NCBI RefSeq assembly: GCF_026151205.1
Contig: NC_087082.1
Coordinates: 17,205,401-17,269,400 of the forward strand
DNA length: 64,000 nucleotides
Direction of reading: 5' to 3'
Origin: Bolinopsis microptera
Taxonomy: Eukaryota; Ctenophora; Tentaculata; Lobata; Bolinopsidae
Below the pieces are notes generated by a model, which saw nothing but the letters and a program-made list of their open reading frames with translations, did not search any database and was not told where the DNA came from. The stretch's first letter is position 1; the number at the start of each line of letters is the position of its first letter. Positions 21,225 through 30,570 of this stretch are shown here, piece after piece. Position numbers and translations under genes: made by a program.

Positions 21225-24200
21225 ATGAATTCTCTCCCAAATTTTTCAAACTCTCCTACTCTCCCTACTAATGGGTCAGAGCAGGATCAACAACCTAACA
21301 TCGCCCCTCCAGCTCGCCGTGAGAGGAAGGCTCGCACTGAGACTTCCACTCGTCACACGTGGAGCAAGGAGGACAACATACAGCTCATGACGCTGTATTA
21401 CCAGAGCCAACCATCCCGCTCTGGTTTCAGAAGGAGACTCCGGTCACTGTGGGATGATGCCGGACTCTTCACTTGTACAGAACAAAGATTGGCAGACCAA
21501 GCAAGGTCAATCAGAAATAATAATCTCCTCTCAGACATAGAACTACTGGAGATTCGAGGTACTCTTCCACCTAGTGTAGTGGAAGAGGCTCCAACAACAA
21601 CAACTCAAGCTCTACCCACAGTCTCCCAAGCAATCAGGACGTTGAGGGATGCAACTATCCCAACTGTTGCCGCCGAAGAACTCAACCCCACCGCAACGGT
21701 ACCTGATTTTGACAAGGAGGCAATCATTGAGCGGCTAAAAACCCTCTTAGAAGACCCTTCAGTGATAGAAACCAAGCCCCTGAGACATGTGAACAGAAAG
21801 AAGCTTATGGAGGAAACATCTCTCATCAACTCATGTATAGCAGAGATTCCTACTTCTTCAATCACTGAAACCAACACTCTATTGCTTGCAGGAGCACATT
21901 TAGTCAGCGAAAGACTTGGTGAAAAACCTGCAAATAAGAATACAGAGAAGCGGAAAACTCCGCTATGGAAAAGAAGAATCGAAGATAAGATTACCCAGGT
22001 GAGGAAAGACATATCTTATCTTGAGGAGAAGAAGAAAGGTATTACCCTTAAACAAAAAATACTAGAAGGGCTCAACAGACGTCACCCCCTGTTGAAGAAA
22101 AAGGGTATATCATGCATTATTGAGGAGCTCAAGCAACGTCTTCGTGCAAAAGCAGCTAAGATAAAGAGATTTAATAAAAGATGCGAACGATACCACCAGA
22201 ACAAGTTGTTTGGAAACAACCAGAGGCAGTTCTACAGAAACCTTCAAACAAACCCTGAAGAACAGGATATCTCCCACCCTGAGGCTGACAAGGATTCTTG
22301 TTTGAAGTTCTGGAAGAACATATGGGAGCAGCCGGTTGAACATAACAGTGATGCTGAATGGTTACCGGATGTCAGAACAGCACTAGCCTCAGCAGATGAA
22401 CAGCGACAGTTTGTTATAACTAACACCCTGGTTGCAGATAGAGTGAAGAAAATGACCAATTGGTCCTCTCCTGGTACAGACGGACTGCATGCTTATTGGA
22501 TAAAGCACTTTAAAGAACTCCACAATAGGATTGCAGATCAACTTATGAATTGCCTAACCAACGCTGATATCCCAGACTGGATGACATTGGGACGCACGTA
22601 CCTGCTCATAAAAGACCACTCCAAAGGACCCATCCCAGGCAATTTCAGACCTATTACATGCTTATCAGCTATGTGGAAACTGTTCACTGGTCTAATCTCA
22701 GATTCCATATACAACCATTTAGACCAGCAAAAACTCCTCCCCCCTGAGCAGAAAGGGTGCAAGAAGAAGAGCAGAGGATGTAAAGAACAGTTAATGATAG
22801 ACAAACTCATTCTGAAGAACTGTAAACGAAGGAAGCGGAACCTGAACATGACGTTTATAGACTACAAGAAGGCGTATGATAGCGTCCCACACTCTTGGAT
22901 TCTGTCTTGTTTGACCATGTGTGGTATCTCTTCATCCATCATAGATCTGTTTGAAGCCTCCTTCAAACAATCGTATATTAACCTGATGCTTGGTAAAGTT
23001 TCCCTTGGGAGAATTAAAATTAATAGAGGTCTATTCCAAGGAGACTCAGTATCACCTATTCACTTTATCATGAGTCTTATACCCCTGTCCATTCTTTTGA
23101 ATAAGCATGACATAGGATACTCTCTGGAGAAGGGAGGTCGACCGAAAGTGTCACATAGGCTATACATGGACGACCTCAAGTTGTATGCCGAGAGTGAAGA
23201 CGAAATGCAAACACTGGTTAATACCACAGCAGAGTTCAGCAGTGACATAAAAATGGAATTCGGGCTAGAGAAATGTGCCGTGGTGAAGGTGAAGAAGGGA
23301 GCAAGAGCCGTTTTCGAAGGCATCTCCCTACCCACAGGTGAACAGATCCATGAGTTGGAGGACGAGGGCTATAAGTATCTGGGAATACTAGAAGCCAATG
23401 ATATACTGCACAAAGAGATGAAAGCACTGGTTACAAAAGAGTATATCAGAAGAGTTAAAAAGGTTTTAAAATCCCAGCTTCATGGCAGGAATAGTATACA
23501 AGCAATTAACACCTGGGCTGTACCTGTGATAAGATATGGAGCTGGAATTCTCTCATGGAATGCTGGAGAGACCAAAGCCTTAGATGTCAAGACCCGGAAA
23601 CTGATGAGGATAAATGGAGCTCACCACCCCCAAGGAGATGTTGATCGGTTATACGTAAGCCGTCAACTGGGTGGCCGTGGGCTACATAGTATAGAGGAAG
23701 TCGTAAAGAGAGAGGAGAATGCACTCACCACTTATGTGGTGAGAAGTAGAGACCCAGAACTTATTGCTCTGAAGGACTACTTTGTCAAAGACAAGATACT
23801 CTTGGGTGAAGAGATAGAGAAAGATATCGACCGAACACAACGCGAGGAAATCCGCAAGGAGAAGTGGACTGCTAAAGTGATGCACGGACAGTTCCCAAGG
23901 CAGATGGTGGGTATAGCGGACCCGTTAACCTCTTGGAACTGGCTCACTCAACAAGACTTGAAGAAGGAGACAGAAGGATTGTTGATAGCAGCCCAAGACC
24001 AAGCACTTAGGACGAATTATGTGAAGCACAGGATTGACAAAACACCTGGCTCTTCTCCCCTCTGCAGACTCTGCAGAAATCATTACGAGACAATAGACCA
24101 CATACTGAATGGGTGCCCAAAACTTTCACAGACAGAATATAAGTGTCGGCATGACAAAGTAGCTGCCGCATTGCACTGGAGTCTGTGCAAGGAATACGGC

Positions 24201-24632
24201 TTCCCACGCAGTGAAAGGTGGTACGAACACCGGGCAGAGAAGGTGCTGGAGAACGAAAAAGTCAAGATATTGTGGGACTTCCATGTCCAGTCGGACCACG
24301 TTATCGAACACTGCAGACCGGATCTCCTCCTGGTAGACAAGGTAACCAACGCAGCAACCATCATTGACGTTGCAGTCCCAGGAGATACCCGGATCCTGGA
24401 TAGAGAACAAGAAAAGATACTGAAATATCAAGACCTAAAAAGAGAAATCAAGAAGAACTGGAATTTACGAAAGGTCACAATCGTCCCTGTGGTGATAGGC
24501 GCATTAGGAACTATCACCATTAACTTTCGTAAACACCTCGACGCAGTCCATTGCAATCTGAGCATCTCTAATCTCCAGAAGACAGCTCTGCTTGGATCAG
24601 CCAGAATTCTCAGGATGGTCTTAGACATATGA
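21225..24632 (+). CDS. retrotransposon ORF: Myb-like domain, reverse transcriptase, CCHC, restriction-like endonuclease
   Basis: 1135 residues from an ATG with no stop inside. Order of parts: a Pro/Ser-rich start; a Myb/SANT-like DNA-binding stretch (about 43-110, beginning HTWSKEDNIQLM); basic linker; reverse transcriptase (about 410-720) with FIDYKKAYDSVP (about 543), LFQGDSVSP (about 605) and the catalytic YMDD (about 645); thumb/linker; a CCHC knuckle CRLCRNHYETIDHILNGC (about 946); and a PD-(D/E)XK restriction-like endonuclease with RPDLLL and IIDVAVP (about 1030-1050). This order is that of the R2/R4/NeSL/CRE group, which nick a target site and prime reverse transcription there. All visible catalytic motifs are intact, so the copy may be young. 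Resemblance to Hero or NeSL clades cannot be excluded by eye. Confidence 0.92.
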   Translation: MNSLPNFSNSPTLPTNGSEQDQQPNIAPPARRERKARTETSTRHTWSKEDNIQLMTLYYQSQPSRSGFRRRLRSLWDDAGLFTCTEQRLADQARSIRNNNLLSDIELLEIRGTLPPSVVEEAPTTTTQALPTVSQAIRTLRDATIPTVAAEELNPTATVPDFDKEAIIERLKTLLEDPSVIETKPLRHVNRKKLMEETSLINSCIAEIPTSSITETNTLLLAGAHLVSERLGEKPANKNTEKRKTPLWKRRIEDKITQVRKDISYLEEKKKGITLKQKILEGLNRRHPLLKKKGISCIIEELKQRLRAKAAKIKRFNKRCERYHQNKLFGNNQRQFYRNLQTNPEEQDISHPEADKDSCLKFWKNIWEQPVEHNSDAEWLPDVRTALASADEQRQFVITNTLVADRVKKMTNWSSPGTDGLHAYWIKHFKELHNRIADQLMNCLTNADIPDWMTLGRTYLLIKDHSKGPIPGNFRPITCLSAMWKLFTGLISDSIYNHLDQQKLLPPEQKGCKKKSRGCKEQLMIDKLILKNCKRRKRNLNMTFIDYKKAYDSVPHSWILSCLTMCGISSSIIDLFEASFKQSYINLMLGKVSLGRIKINRGLFQGDSVSPIHFIMSLIPLSILLNKHDIGYSLEKGGRPKVSHRLYMDDLKLYAESEDEMQTLVNTTAEFSSDIKMEFGLEKCAVVKVKKGARAVFEGISLPTGEQIHELEDEGYKYLGILEANDILHKEMKALVTKEYIRRVKKVLKSQLHGRNSIQAINTWAVPVIRYGAGILSWNAGETKALDVKTRKLMRINGAHHPQGDVDRLYVSRQLGGRGLHSIEEVVKREENALTTYVVRSRDPELIALKDYFVKDKILLGEEIEKDIDRTQREEIRKEKWTAKVMHGQFPRQMVGIADPLTSWNWLTQQDLKKETEGLLIAAQDQALRTNYVKHRIDKTPGSSPLCRLCRNHYETIDHILNGCPKLSQTEYKCRHDKVAAALHWSLCKEYGFPRSERWYEHRAEKVLENEKVKILWDFHVQSDHVIEHCRPDLLLVDKVTNAATIIDVAVPGDTRILDREQEKILKYQDLKREIKKNWNLRKVTIVPVVIGALGTITINFRKHLDAVHCNLSISNLQKTALLGSARILRMVLDI

Positions 24633-24719
24633 TATTATTGAGAGTATAATACACTGTAGATACTCTATATTTAGTTTATTCTTCACTGGATACTGTAATT
24701 AACACTTTTTACCTGGTCC

Positions 24720-25290
24720 TCTTATATCTTTTCCCTTGCTATGCAAGCCCTGTCTCTTGTTTATACAATTTTTAACCCGTATATTGGGTAGACTGTGTAT
24801 TTGTTATGTATTTTATATTATACAGTTTTGTGTACAAGTAATTATTGTTATTTACTGGACTAAGGGGTATACATGTGTTGGAGTTTTTCTCTTATTTTTC
24901 TTCTCTTGCTCTGCATGCCCTGATTCTTGTATAAACATGATGTTTGTTTAAATATTGTATATTCTTGTATTGATTGTAGTATTTTGTGGGTCAGATTCAG
25001 CAATACCCAATGGGTACTTGCTGAATCACTGTTTTATACACTCTGTAGCCAGTCCCTGTGTTCCGTCCCTTGCCCTGCAAGCCCTGTTTCTTGATTATAC
25101 AGCATTTATTTATCGTGTATTACATTGTAGTATGTAATAAACATTTGTAGTAGTGTAGGATTGTTTGTATTTCTTTTTGCTAGGTTTTATAATATTTATT
25201 TGTATAATTTGTGATTGTTTCTCCCGGTTTTCTTCCCTTGCGTAGCAAGCCCTGTCTCTTGTAAAAACAACCTCGAAAGATTTGTAGATA
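24720..25290 (+). repeat. four diverged tandem units in the retrotransposon 3' UTR
   Basis: A motif CCCTTGCTATGCAAGCCCTG followed by a TCTTG/TTATAC tail recurs at about 24733, 24901, 25068 and 25237, a spacing near 167 bases. Each has CTTGC...GCAAG inverted halves able to form a small hairpin. In this class of element the 3' UTR RNA is recognised by the reverse transcriptase, so repeated hairpins there are plausible recognition units. Confidence 0.7.
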
Positions 25291-25663
25291 CACATAGTCT
25301 CTACACCTTTACCCTCTGGTCCCTAGGGTCAGCTGATCCCGGGCCAGAGTAAAACTACCGACTGCCAAGGTTTGACGCCTAGGCAATCGAGACCTCTTAT
25401 TGAGACCCTTTATAATAATAATGTCCGATAATAATGTCCGATAACAGATATGGTATATTTCTACAAAAAAAACACTCCACGAATTTCGTTCATTGCAGTA
25501 ACTTCGCTCAAACTTCATGGATAGGATTAAGATCAAATCTTTTGCAATGTGCAATGTATTTTGAATCAGTCTAGACCTAGTAGTAGTTTCATGTATATTA
25601 TGCATTACCTGGCACGCCAGTCGATGTGCGCGGCGCTCTTTTCAAGCTTCATGAACAGGGGCG

Positions 25664-26036
25664 CTCCTACTAAATCGCTCGCCCAAATTTTAAGAAAATT
25701 CTTGTGAAAACGCCCTTTAGGCATGAAAGTGATCTAGATCGGTGTATTTTTGGACGCTGATTCCGAATCACCCCCCATGACGTAGGGTTAAAATGATTCC
25801 CTGGAGAGTTATGGGCAAAAAACTGTTTTGGTCACGTGACAGGCTAGTAAAACGTGAATTCGATTATTTAGGGCTCGGGTTAGAGTTAGGGTTGTGGTTA
25901 AGATTATGGATAGCTTTGGGGTTATGGTTAGGGTTAGGGTTGGGATTAGGGTTTATGTAAAACCGTTTTGTACGGCTGCAAAACCAAAAAAACCAAAGTC
26001 ACGTGAAATTTTTGGGCGAGCGATTTAGTAAGAGCC
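25664..26036. mobile_element. inverted-repeat element containing degenerate TTAGGG tracts
   Basis: The ends (left CTCCTACTAAATCGCTCGCC, right its near inverse at 26013-26036) are flanked by identical GAACAGGGGCG at 25653-25663 and 26037-26047, a direct repeat consistent with an 8-11 bp target duplication. The interior from about 25871 to 25960 is built of GGTTAGGGTTA-like units with substitutions. No coding capacity. Confidence 0.75.
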
Positions 26037-26179
26037 GAACAGGGGCGAGCAATAAACTAGCAAGCTAGGTAAATTATGCAATGATGCAGATCACAATGGG
26101 GTGATTTGATTTTCGAAGTGAACAAACACAAAAAATAAAAAACTTCATTATCCTATTTCTCCGTAAAAAGCACTTAGCA

Positions 26180-27215
26180 CAAGTTACTGGGCCGCGCTCA
26201 GCCTGTCATTCCGCCTAATCTCTATGTTTATAAACATGATAGCCTGAGGTCCCCAGGTAATTGTTGATTCACGATGTCAATCCTTCGCATCTCGCCGATC
26301 TGCATCATCTGAGGTTGCGAGAAGAATTATTTGATGCGCGGCGCGACCCAGTAGTGCATCGCGCTACAAGGTAATTGTTATATTATGGAGAAATACGTCG
26401 GTAGCGTTTTTGAGCTTGTTTGTTGTTATTTTCTTTCAAAAGTATTCCAAGTGATTTGTATAAGTGCATATATTAACTCTGAATACATTGCAAAATAAAT
26501 CATTTCGATTCATGAAGTTTGAACGAAGTTACAGCAATGCGCGCAATTTGGGGAGTGTGCTCATGCTTTTGGCGGAGATATAAACTGCGCCAAACGTAAA
26601 AAGAATACAGCGTGTATCAAGCCCACTAGCTTCAAAGCAAGCATAATATATATATATATATATATTTGAGACATTCAGTGAAACAGTAAAACACGAAATT
26701 CACATATATATATATGACAATGCGTGTGGCCCGCGAGGAGATGACATTATCCAACTCTCACATATATCATGTCATATTATATATATATTTTGGAAGAATA
26801 CAGTGAAACGAATGATTAGCACAAAGGAAATTCAGCAAACCTAACATTTGTTTTGGAGGACTTGGCCGCCGCGCGCTTCGATGTTCGACGCGCCGCACAA
26901 ACTAGCATTAGACTAAATTGTTGCTATGTTAATTCGCAGAGCAACGATCTGAAAGGGTTGACATCGTCAATCAAGCATTTGTTGTAATTTGATTTATGAT
27001 TGGCGATGTCAACCCTTCGTTCGCGTTGTAGCGCGATGCACTACTGGGCCGCGCCACGCATCCAATAATGCTTCTCGCAACCACTTATACAGATCGACGA
27101 GATGCGAAGGATTGACATCGTGAATCAAACCCTTCGCAGCTCGGCGGGACCCATGCACCATGCTTGGAGGACTTCGCCGCTTCGCCGCGCCGCGCAAACT
27201 AGCATTCTTGCTTCG
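26180..27215. repeat. GC-richer composite inverted-repeat region
   Basis: 26264-26370 (ATTCACGATGTCAATCCTTC ... TAGTGCATCGCGCTAC) is repeated as its reverse complement at about 27025-27140. An inner palindrome at about 26948-27020 (GGGTTGACATCG and its inverse) and two copies of a GCCGCGC...ACAAACTAGCATT block (about 26868-26910 and 27175-27206) add to it. TATATA runs lie at about 26645-26790. It looks like a large foldback element with internal nesting; no open frame with domains. Confidence 0.65.
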
Positions 27216-27696
27216 CATCGAAGATGGTTACAGAGCCGAGGAAAAATCGCTATTCCTCGGTAAAACTTGTATTACGTTGTGACCCCCACGGTCGTTTCAC
27301 TATGGCATAGTTTCTACGATACAGGGGGAGCCGCGCACTCGTGCGCGGCGGGTCATACAACGTATGACAAGGTAAAACCGAGGGCGAGGACTCGGTCGAC
27401 CCTTGATGATAGGAAACTTAATTGAGGGTCAAATAAGGAGGGATACCGGTTAAAAGTTCAAAAAACTTCCTAAGATACCCCTTCAGTGCATACTGTATAA
27501 AAAGTAATAGTAATTTAAATTTATAGATTATAGTGGCACAACAACTTAAAATGCACAGGTGTGCCATGAAAACAAGTCAGGATACAAGAAAACCTGAAAA
27601 GCAATCCACATTTAGGTTCTAAACCATAGAAAAATGTAACGACTTGATACACTAAATTACATTTTAAACAGTAGAAACATTGAAAAAAATAATAAA
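27216..27696. other. unassigned, probably LINE 3' region in part
   Basis: Includes a GC-rich stretch (27215-27420) and AT-rich DNA that would be downstream of the minus-strand LINE fragment. Nothing else supported. Confidence 0.4.
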
Positions 27697-27900
27697 TTAA
27701 TTAATATCATAAGCACGTTTAAAAAGAAACGTTTTCAGATACACTTGAAAAGAGTCCAGTGACATGCAATTCTTAATTTCAAGAGGCAGCTCATTCCATA
27801 ATTTAGGGCCAACTTTCTGAAACGATCTTTCTCCATACTGTGTATATACTCTAGGTTCAGTCAAATAGATAAGATGATTATAATTGGCATATTTAAACAT
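27697..27900 (-). pseudogene. C-terminal fragment of a non-LTR retrotransposon reverse transcriptase ORF
   Basis: The 67-codon frame includes YGERSFQKVGPKLWNELP, then KNCMSLDSFQVYLKTFLF. This is the familiar extreme C-terminus of LINE ORF2 proteins of the CR1/Jockey/RTE-like groups. The rest of the element is absent, as expected for a 5'-truncated copy. It belongs to a different clade from the element at 20252-25415, which has a different C-terminus. Confidence 0.8.
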
Positions 27901-28447
27901 ATTACTTAAATAAACATAATACTATTAACTATTAACTATTGCTATTCTTCCTAATTTCTTCATTAACAGAACTGTGAAAATTTCACAGCATTTTTCATTA
28001 AGAAACAGACAAAAAAATTCAAGAGATATTTATTCCCTTGTAATTTAGTGGATTTTATATATATTATTACGAAGGGTTTTATTTTTACCTCAGTTTTTAA
28101 ATTTGTACCATTTTTACAGAATTTTTATATAGGGTCATTGCTATATTATGTGTATGTTTATTTATTCCCTTTCTCTTGGCAACACACGGATTTTTATGCA
28201 AATATTCAACTTGTTGCTTCTTCTTCTGGATATAATTTACACCCTTTATTTTCCCTAAAACTATATATGACACTTCCCTAAAGTCACTCATTCGAGAATG
28301 CTACTGTGTAACCACATTTCAATTACTTCACAGCTTTGACTCTGTTCTTTGTTTTTAAAAAAAATTACTGGATACTGGTGTTTACTGTAGCTGTGATCTC
28401 TTCACATTTGTTAATTCTCCATCCTTTGCCTCAGGTGAACTTAGAAA
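27901..28447. other. intergenic, nothing recognised
   Basis: AT-rich DNA; short open frames here are hydrophobic by composition only. Confidence 0.5.
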
Positions 28448-29401
28448 ATGGCATCTGCTTTATCTAACCTGTCTGGTTACACAAAGACTGCACTACCTCT
28501 TGTATTCTATGGCTTGACGGATTATTATTACAGCAGATTTCATCTTAGAGAAAGGTTTGTCAATCCCATCCCTGCATGTTATGCTGCAGGCTCCCATGCA
28601 CTGATACTTCTCATTCTATTCATCTGCAACTACTACTGGTATAGAAAAGTGAGGCTTCCAAATGTCAATGCCTCACTTGTTTTGACATCGTTATCTCTGT
28701 CATTCCTTTTGAGGTGTAATGTATTTGATCTGAATCACAATTTTGGTGAGCCATCGTATAAAAACATAACGGCAATTCTATTCCCTCTTGTACTTTTGTA
28801 TCATGGAGCTGAAAAGTATGGGTGTTTGGGAGCATTCCTAGCTATTCTTCTTAGTAGTATCTCAAGAATCCAGCCCTTACCAGTGAACCAGGTGCTTATT
28901 GGAGGAGTATTATCTCTTACTGCACATTTATGCTTGTGCTTTTTGAATAAATGTCGTCAAGAGAAGCAAGCTGGAATTGAAGATCTCAACAATGAAACAA
29001 AGATGAGGTCATTTCTGGAGGTTTCTTCTAACTTGTTCCTGGGTATTGTATTATGTGATATTATAATGGCACTATTCGAGGGTGATCAGTCGAACAGTTA
29101 CAATGGATTTGGTGCCACAAGCATATCACTGTTTGCTTTGTCTTCATTGGGAAAATTTGTCCTACTTTATTTCAGCACCAATTGTGGAGTACATGCATTG
29201 ATGGTTAACTGGGTTAGCAAAACAATTATGTTTAGTTTCACATACACTCTTGGGTACAAATTCGACCTTACTATTTCAAATCTACTAGCCATGCTTCTGT
29301 GGGCTATTTATGTGATCATTTTCATGATAATATCGAAGTTCAAAGAGAAAAGCTCTTCTAGTGAAGTAAAGTATGTACCTGTCCTTAGTCACGTAGATTG
29401 A
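28448..29401 (+). CDS. multi-pass membrane protein, 317 residues, unknown
   Basis: An intronless frame starts at ATG 28448 (MASALSNLSGYTKTALPLVF) and ends at 29401. By eye it has eight to ten hydrophobic segments spread over the length with short hydrophilic loops, a longer charged loop at about 170-190 (KCRQEKQAGIEDLNNETK), and a hydrophilic C-terminal tail KFKEKSSSSEVKYVPVLS. Topology and size resemble drug/metabolite-transporter-like proteins, but no signature motif is visible, so function is unassigned. A hAT-type MITE starts 19 bases after the stop. Confidence 0.65.
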   Translation: MASALSNLSGYTKTALPLVFYGLTDYYYSRFHLRERFVNPIPACYAAGSHALILLILFICNYYWYRKVRLPNVNASLVLTSLSLSFLLRCNVFDLNHNFGEPSYKNITAILFPLVLLYHGAEKYGCLGAFLAILLSSISRIQPLPVNQVLIGGVLSLTAHLCLCFLNKCRQEKQAGIEDLNNETKMRSFLEVSSNLFLGIVLCDIIMALFEGDQSNSYNGFGATSISLFALSSLGKFVLLYFSTNCGVHALMVNWVSKTIMFSFTYTLGYKFDLTISNLLAMLLWAIYVIIFMIISKFKEKSSSSEVKYVPVLSHVD

Positions 29402-29419
29402 TTTGAGGCAAATGAAAAG

Positions 29420-30175
29420 CAAGGACAAAAGAAAATCGCGATTATTCAGGCCAAAGATCGCGGCACCGAGACAAGCCAAACTATGCAAAATTGCGGCAAA
29501 AGATATGTATTTGCAGAGCTAAATTAGATGTCATATATTCGTTAACTAGCTCGTTAGTCTGGTTAGATTGGGCGCGCCAGGCTAAACAATAGCATATATC
29601 ATAATCTCAAATATGTTATTGCTATAGAACAGCACTAGTACTAGAAACTATTTAGCCACACAGCATATTCGGTAAACTCTGCAGGTTATAAATTATGTAG
29701 ATTGAAGGAAGATGGAAGCTGGTTCCACAGTTTACCTGTCTAATACTCTAATATCACGCGAACTTGAGTCTCTGGTGGGGCTTCCCTAGGCTAAGTATGT
29801 AGCATTATTAAAATGTTCGTTATATTACCGGGATATCATAATGCTTCTACCACTATTTCCTTTCATCACCTCGGCTAAAATCTCACATGTCGAAGTTTAA
29901 ATACAGATGATAACTGTTGTCCTGCCCGAAAGTCCCAAAAGTAATCCATAGAAATGTGTTAGTAATATCGAGGACTGCGACTGCACCTATAAATCTACCA
30001 TCTTTTATTTATTTATTCATCATTATTTTTCTCTCGAATTGTTCTATATTTCCTGGTTAGCTCAACAGTTACACCAAGAAGCTAAGCTCCATTAGACATG
30101 TCCGTGTGTCTCGTCTTATTAAGGGGAAAATCGCGATTCCGCACATGCATATGCCGCGATTTCCTTTTGTCCTTG
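29420..30175. mobile_element. hAT-type MITE family member (copy 2), 756 bp
   Basis: Ends CAAGGACAAAAG and CTTTTGTCCTTG are perfect inverses and are flanked by ATGAAAAG (29412-29419) and ATGACAAG (30176-30183), an 8-bp duplication with one mismatch. Terminal sequence matches the copies at 7762 and 33320 in reverse orientation. The extra 600 bp inside has no coding signal and may be a further nested insertion or a longer parental form. Confidence 0.82.
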
Positions 30176-30570
30176 ATGACAAGTAGTGATTATATATTTA
30201 GTTTGTTAATTCAGTGGAACAATTTGCTTCAGTTGTTATCATTTTAATTTCAGATCATTTTACTTTTTAGAGTATATAATAAATCTTAAGTAGCATTTAG
30301 ATGACATACAATATTTTGTTTTAAATAAGTTTGGTAACATGAATCAAGAGATGCAATGTTCAATAATAATCTTTATATATTATCAAACATTTGTTTATGA
30401 ATCTTCGCCTTTGTTTTTTATTTTACCAATTTTCTTCTATCTTTTAGAAAACAATCCTCATCTCAAGACCCCTGCCACCTTGAATCACATTTTTTGATCG
30501 ATTTGTATGACTTGATACATGGTGATACCGAAGTGAAATATAGTCTAATATCCATTTAGTTGAATAGAAA
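30176..30570. other. 5' flank of SOD1
   Basis: AT-rich sequence between the MITE and the SOD1 start; the ATG at 30571 is preceded by TTGAATAGAAA. No regulatory motif can be named. Confidence 0.5.

Larger units (their letters stand above)
20252..25415 (+). mobile_element. R4/Dong-like non-LTR retrotransposon, near full length
   Basis: One long ORF (21225-24632) is preceded by about 1 kb of GC-richer 5' UTR and followed by about 0.8 kb of 3' UTR. Both outer flanks are (TAA)n/(AAT)n runs: AATAATAATAATAAC at about 20257-20271 and TAATAATAAT near 25410, followed by TGTCCGATAATAA repeats. Insertion into TAA repeats is known for Dong of the R4 clade. Boundaries are approximate because the flanking repeat hides the target duplication. 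Confidence 0.75.

Noticed and set aside
25871..25960. Chromosome end or functional telomere
   Set aside because: The TTAGGG units are degenerate, short and internal to an inverted-repeat element.
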